Source: Bradysia coprophila (Eukaryota; Arthropoda; Insecta; Diptera; Sciaridae). Taken from it: a DNA stretch of 64,000 bases. The position numbers and the translations under genes were made by a program. Every line of letters begins with the position of its first letter. Positions within the stretch are counted from its first letter, which is position 1. Positions 59,339 to 64,000 of this stretch are shown here, in pieces. The notes below the pieces were generated by a model. That model ran no database searches. It worked only from the letters and a program-made list of their open reading frames with translations, and had not been told where the DNA came from. Where the stretch lies: positions 7,141,739 through 7,205,738 of the forward strand of contig NC_050735.1 of assembly GCF_014529535.1 (NCBI RefSeq), read 5' to 3'.

Positions 59339-61452
59339 AGCGACGTTTATAGGTCGATTATAGAGTTGAAAGGGAAAATTATCAAGGAAATATGCGTCCT
59401 CGCCAATAAGAACTCAGATACTTGCCTAACAGATGTGGTCGTAAAAAATTATAGATAACAAACTGTCACTCATGCTACCGAGTATAGTTTTAATTTATTT
59501 TAAATTCAAAAGCTAAAATCCGCTAAAATCAGCACATTCCATTTGTAGTGTTACCGTTGATTTAGATGATACCAATACGGTTTATTATGTGAAAATAAGT
59601 TCCAAATCGCTGCCAGGGGAAGTAAAAAGTGTTAAGCTAGTAACTGATGTTGACAAAATTGAAGCTTTCTAATTATTAGTAATAAAAACTTGTGTTTTCA
59701 GCCAAAAATGATTTTTATCTGCTAGTGCTAATGGTGATATAACCTATCTCTTTTGAGGCAGGTAAAGTGGGTTCTTGCACGTAGATAAAATATAGAACCT
59801 TACTGCTTCCAAATTATTATTTTGGTACGTGGAATTATGGCCCTTGCCTTCGCCAATTATGGCCCTTGACCTCGCCTCGTCTTCCAACCGGCCAAAATTT
59901 GGAAGCCGGTATGTACTTTTTTCGCCCATTAGTTGAACCAAAGGAAGAAAAAAAGCTTGCTTTGCAGTCAGCCTCGTTTCCTTCTTTGATTTTGGTAAGA
60001 CACTTAACAACAGTTGGTCCGGGTATCTCGTTATTAAATCAATCACAATGTAGTTTTTGAGGCACAGCACTGCTCCTAGCATAAAAGCTGAATTGACAAG
60101 TGTCAAATTTGGAGGCTTTGGTGACAAGAGCTACTGCTTAGGATTGTTTGTATTGTCTGCCTTAACTCATGCGACGAAAACAAGTTATCTATCTTTATAA
60201 AAAAAAGCGCAGTGCCCGCCCATCACTGTGATTTCACCAGTCCACTTTGACACGAGTAATATTATCGCAACGAGGACCAAGCTATGCACTTGCTCAAGAA
60301 GCCCTCCGGGAATAAAATATGTAAAAAGTCTTTAATTGTCCTTCATTCAAACCAAAATCAAAATTCACTTTAGTCATCTCCGAATGTCCACAGATCATCT
60401 TCAAGATACGGTACTTTCAGACGTAACCTCACTTAAGTTTCATTGAAGATGATCTATAGTTCGAAAATGAGAAGGTAGAAAACATAAACCCATAAGCTAG
60501 AATCACAAAACTCACCGTTCTAGTAATGCGCAGAGAGATGCTTCTTCCTATATGGCTCGTTGCGTACAAATGTGTCGTATGCTCAGCCCGTTGCCAAATT
60601 GTAACGCTGGATTTGTTTCAGTTTCACTATGATAAATATCTACCTTAATGCTTAGTTTCCTCTTTCCAAAAATAGTACTCCGTGTGAGAGACAAAATTGA
60701 ATTTTTTCAATTTTTCTTTGTTTATTTGACAGTTTGCTCTCTCACGGCGCTCTAACGGCTCTCTCACGGCGTACTTTTTTTAAGTGGAATGGGCACTTAA
60801 CAACCAACGAATAGTTTAGGGCTAGATCATTACTACGTACTAGTTTCACTGCTTATGGATCTCCTCTTTTAAACATTTTCGTTACCGAATGCAAGTGGTA
60901 AGCTGAACGACGAACCTACCGCTTCTCCAAACTTTGATTTTACCGGTAAGCTGTTCGAAAGCTCTTCACTCACGTTTACTTGACTTGAACCGATTCAATC
61001 AACTTTCTATTACTTATACATATCTGACAATCGGTTCATGTCTGTCTGCGGTGAAGTTTTAAACTATCACACTGGCAACTCAAACGAGAAGTATTCTAAC
61101 CGAATATTTATTACGCTGAAAGTGAAAACAGCTCCAAAGTCAGTAGAAGTCGTAGAAATAAAAATGACGACGACAGTAAAAAAAAATGTTCAAAAAAAAC
61201 AATCAAGAATTTCTGGACCTTTCATAAGACCACTTGACTTATCGTTTAGTCATTGCAGATTATAGACTTCTTCAAAACACACTGACCATCGCTATCTATC
61301 ATGCTAATTTTTTGATAATAATTAATTGCTCGATCATATGAAAATATTTACATCATAAGTGTCTGCGAGTCAAAACACAATATAATTGCACCAGTCAACT
61401 AAAACGTTTATTGCGATTTAATAAATAATTTTATTACATAGCACTTAGCCCT
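59339..61452. other. Intergenic, no gene recognised
   Basis: Includes a fragment near 60,061 resembling one near 8,985 (GCACTGCTCCTAGCAT then GAATTGACAA) and the repeat at 60.67-60.79 kb. On the minus strand AATAAA words at 61.42-61.44 kb probably serve the neighbouring peritrophin gene. No supported coding sequence. Confidence 0.5.
60667..60791. repeat. Dispersed repeat (inverted copy of the 26.0 kb repeat)
   Basis: CCGTGTGAGAGACAAAATTG, AATTTTTTCAATTTTTCTTT and TTGACAGTTTGCTCTCTCAC are the reverse complement, with minor changes, of sequence at 26,020-26,105. Confidence 0.6.
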
Positions 61453-62014
61453 TTACACATCGTAGCTCTCTGGATATGTTGTTTCGTATTCGGTTGTGGG
61501 ATAGTACGTAGTTGTTGTGGTTGTGCCCGTTGTTGTCGCAGCCGTGGTGGTGGTCGTTGACCGTTGTGTGGTCTGTCCTTCACAGTGTACATTTGCTGGA
61601 AAATCACACGCTCCATCCTCTTGGTTCCAAAAGAGGCCGGGTGAGCATGTTCGTCCAACGAATCTTCCATGTACACATTGCAGGAATCGGTAGCAGTAGA
61701 TTGGATGTGGAGCATAGTATCCGTAGTATTTCGGGTCATCAGCATAACACTCATCACCTTCATTGTTATATGCTGAAGTTAGGCTCACCAATACGGCCAA
61801 TAATGTGAAGCAGATCGTAACTGGCGTTTATAAAATTTTAATTAAAAAAAAATTGAAGAGGTTGAAGGTGAGTCTACTTTCGGCAAATATTTCTCTAAAT
61901 CTGTAGAAATTATCTACCGATAAATTTCAGAAATTTTCAGCAGAGAATTTTTTACCGAATCAGACTTCACACTGAAGTCACTTGATTTAGTAATTTTTAC
62001 GGACCTTTTGCCAT
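61453..62014 (-). CDS. Secreted single-domain chitin-binding (peritrophin-A) protein with Thr-rich tail
   Basis: The main exon (61,820-61,453) encodes a hydrophobic signal sequence (ICFTLLAVLVSLTSA), then one six-cysteine chitin-binding type-2 domain (Cys28, 46, 52, 62, 75, 83; YCYRFLQC, CSPGLFWNQEDGAC) and a mucin-like Thr/Ala tail (STTTTTAATTTGTTTTTT). The exon opens right after a CGCCAG acceptor with no ATG. A 10-base first exon ATG-GCA-AAA-G at 62,014-62,005 fits the phase and gives MAKVTICF..., 125 residues in all; its donor GTCCGT is not a good consensus. A core promoter sits just upstream. Expected role: binding chitin fibrils in cuticle or peritrophic matrix, with the tail O-glycosylated (inference). 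Confidence 0.85.
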
Positions 62015-62043
62015 TTTACTCTTTGATTCTCGTGTTAATACTA

Positions 62044-62080
62044 AACTGATTGAACGAAATCCTTTCTGAAAATATTTATA
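62044..62080 (-). promoter_or_regulatory. TATA box and initiator of the peritrophin gene
   Basis: Minus-strand TATAAATA at 62,080-62,073 and an insect initiator TCAGTT at 62,049-62,044. The initiator A (62,047) is 33 bases downstream of the first TATA base, the usual spacing. The short leader from there to ATG 62,014 is 33 bases. Confidence 0.7.
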
Positions 62081-62763
62081 CCTGTTCCACGATATCAAAA
62101 AGCAAGAGAGGCTCGCGATTAGATTGGATGTTGTTTTTTTGCTATTTGTTTATCTTTTCGATACTCCTAACATTGAAAAAATGCGAATGTAATTATCATC
62201 CCGAAAGATTTAAGATTAAGTGGTGATAATGTGACTCTCAGATAACGACTATTTGAAGTCTCAAATGGTGATTTTCAGAGAATTCTATCTTGTTATTCAG
62301 TCAACATCTTTACGGAATTCCATTCGAGCATTGAACGAAGGATGGATCGCTTTTCAGTGCATTGAATAACCTAGACTAAGCAATGAAATCAAAATTTTAC
62401 AGAAAAAATACTGACTGGACTATCTGTCATTATTTCACACTAGCGAATAAAGTGACAGAAAGTCCATACATTTTCTGTCATAGTTTAATTTCACAGCTGA
62501 CTGGATGCTTAAATTTTCTTCGAAAATAATTAATAATGTGACGTCCCTTTGGAAATGATGACAAAATTCTGCCTTCATTAAAGTGTTCTTCGACCTACCT
62601 CCACGTTCCTATCAACCATTTCTGATTTTAGTAAGACACAAAACGAGGGGAGTGCGTTGCAGCATCTACGACAATAGCTGTATACTATACGAACTCGTAC
62701 ATCCGGTGTGTGTGACCCTTGTGCGTCCGTAACCCTAGTTCATACAAAACTGTAGGTATAATC

Positions 62764-63033
62764 AAGGTAAATATAGTGAGGAGGTTATGCCATATAGAAC
62801 CGAATCAGATGTGCGGTGGCACGAAAGTTCAATACAAACGCCATCTCGTTCCTTCGTTGAAAGCAAAAAATGGAATAGGAAGTCGGGCCATCTGTTGTGA
62901 GATAGTGAAAATATTTTTGTGAAATACAACTTAAATGTTGTCAACCATTTAAAAAAAAGATGTCATTGGCATCGAACTTATGTGCTAGGCCGCGCGGCTG
63001 AATGACATTACCTCCTCACTATATTTACCTTGG
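62764..63033. mobile_element. MITE, about 270 bp, 22-bp perfect terminal inverted repeats
   Basis: Left AAGGTAAATATAGTGAGGAG and right CTCCTCACTATATTTACCTT are exact reverse complements (the match is 22 bp in full). A second, diverged and one-ended copy is at 10.93-11.10 kb. Non-coding. Confidence 0.85.
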
Positions 63034-63293
63034 GTACATGTGCACAGTGGGGCTGAACAACTTTTTTTCGACAAGTCAATGTACATGAAATTTTATTCAT
63101 GATTATGAAAGGACGTCACCTCAAGATTACTTTAAGCCCAAATTTAAAATATTTTATCGGGAGAGTTTCCAGAAAAATTTGTTTTCTTCCATAGCTGTAT
63201 CTGTATCTGTACTTCGATGAGATCTGGTGGGCGTCTATCTTCTCGTTCCAGCCTACGTTCATTATTTCGTCATAGGCTGATCTGTACCCATTC

Positions 63294-63569
63294 AAAATAT
63301 ACCAAATTTGTCATAGGTTCCTAAAAAAATACAACTGTGGTGATACCCAATATGTGCCAATGTCGCTTTTCTCGAAATATTTATATGCAAAATTGCAAAA
63401 GCTGAAATTCGGAGTAATTTTGAGTAATTTTCAAATTCTATTAATTAAATATGCATTTCGTTCAGAAAATACCACGAAAATCATAGAAATAGACATTTTT
63501 AATTTTTCCATATTGGGTATCACCACAGTTGTATTTTTTTAGGAACCTATGACAAATTTGGTATATTTT
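63294..63569. mobile_element. Foldback element with 61-bp perfect inverted repeats
   Basis: Arms 63,294-63,354 and 63,509-63,569 are identical in reverse complement over all 61 bases, including a 7-base homopolymer. The 154-bp centre is AT-rich and has no transposase. Perfect arms imply recent insertion or gene conversion. I could not settle the target duplication. Confidence 0.9.
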
Positions 63570-64000
63570 AAAATCATACCAAACTTACAGAGTCCATTTC
63601 CGTTACCCATCTGGCATGTGACCTTTCAAACGGCGCTTCACGTGTTTTTTGTTGCAAGATCAGTATCTTAGCATTGAAGTAGGAAATAACAGAGAAATGC
63701 TGAATAATAAATGTCAATTGATCCAATCTCTCCCGTATCAAATAATTTCACAGACACTGTGCTATTGAATGACATGTTGATAAAAGTTATCTAAAAACGT
63801 AATAATTTCGGAAGTTGAAGTGGAACGATTTGTTTTGCTCTTATCTAGTACATTTCGTACGAATTTCAGACTGCGCTAGTCTTCTCAAAAATCTACGTAA
63901 TGAATCACAATCATTCGAAAGTAACAGTTCGAACGAAGTCTTTGTTAGATAATTTTATAAGTCGCTGAAACAGTCTCTTAGCATGGATTAGGAAAATACT

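Larger units (their letters stand above)
62081..64000. other. Intergenic, no gene recognised
   Basis: Holds two inverted-repeat mobile elements (62.76-63.03 and 63.29-63.57 kb). A 62-residue frame at 63,354 lies between the arms of the second and is not credible as a gene. Confidence 0.5.

Overview
The window is a stretch of AT-rich nuclear DNA from an insect. Introns are mostly short (about 55-90 bp, GT-AG). The protein families point to a holometabolous insect: a ZAD plus C2H2 zinc-finger protein, chitin-binding peritrophin domains, an HP1 protein and a serine-protease homologue. A nematoceran fly is my best guess, but that is inference. No bacterial-style operons, CRISPR arrays, rRNA or recognisable tRNA genes were seen.

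Layout. Bases 1-18,990 hold no gene I can support. They carry many short inverted-repeat (MITE-like) elements and an 18-bp, 15-copy tandem repeat at 11.2 kb. At 19.0-19.6 kb lies the 3' part of a serine-protease homologue that has lost its catalytic serine. Hsc20, the mitochondrial Fe-S co-chaperone, spans 21.2-22.2 kb in four exons. A decayed retroelement 3' end lies at 23.3-24.4 kb and is itself split by a 130-bp GC-rich hairpin element with 8-bp target duplications. An HP1 gene (chromo plus chromoshadow) is on the minus strand at 26.8-27.8 kb. Three copies of one roughly 190-bp mobile element follow at 28.35-29.67 kb. The gene for translation initiation factor eIF3 subunit c occupies 30.06-33.18 kb in five exons. 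A ZAD/12-finger gene (37.3-39.4 kb, plus) and a second C2H2 gene (41.9-43.6 kb, minus) are convergent and flank a 1-kb long-inverted-repeat element. An LRRC20-like leucine-rich-repeat gene lies at 46.3-47.7 kb on the minus strand. A second, distal first exon for it appears to lie 5 kb upstream, at 52.9-53.2 kb. Two chitin-binding genes or fragments are at 59.0-59.3 kb (plus) and 61.45-62.05 kb (minus), the latter with a TATA/Inr core promoter.

The genes do not form one pathway. Most are housekeeping (translation, Fe-S assembly, heterochromatin) with two DNA-binding regulators and two cuticle or gut-lining proteins. Gaps between them are dominated by small non-autonomous foldback elements, several in two or three copies inside this window. 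The observations I rate highest are the alternative LRRC20 first exons that splice in the same phase, the hairpin element nested in the retroelement, the young 61-bp perfect-TIR element at 63.3-63.6 kb, the three-copy dimeric element, and the 20-bp self-complementary array at 54.5-54.8 kb.
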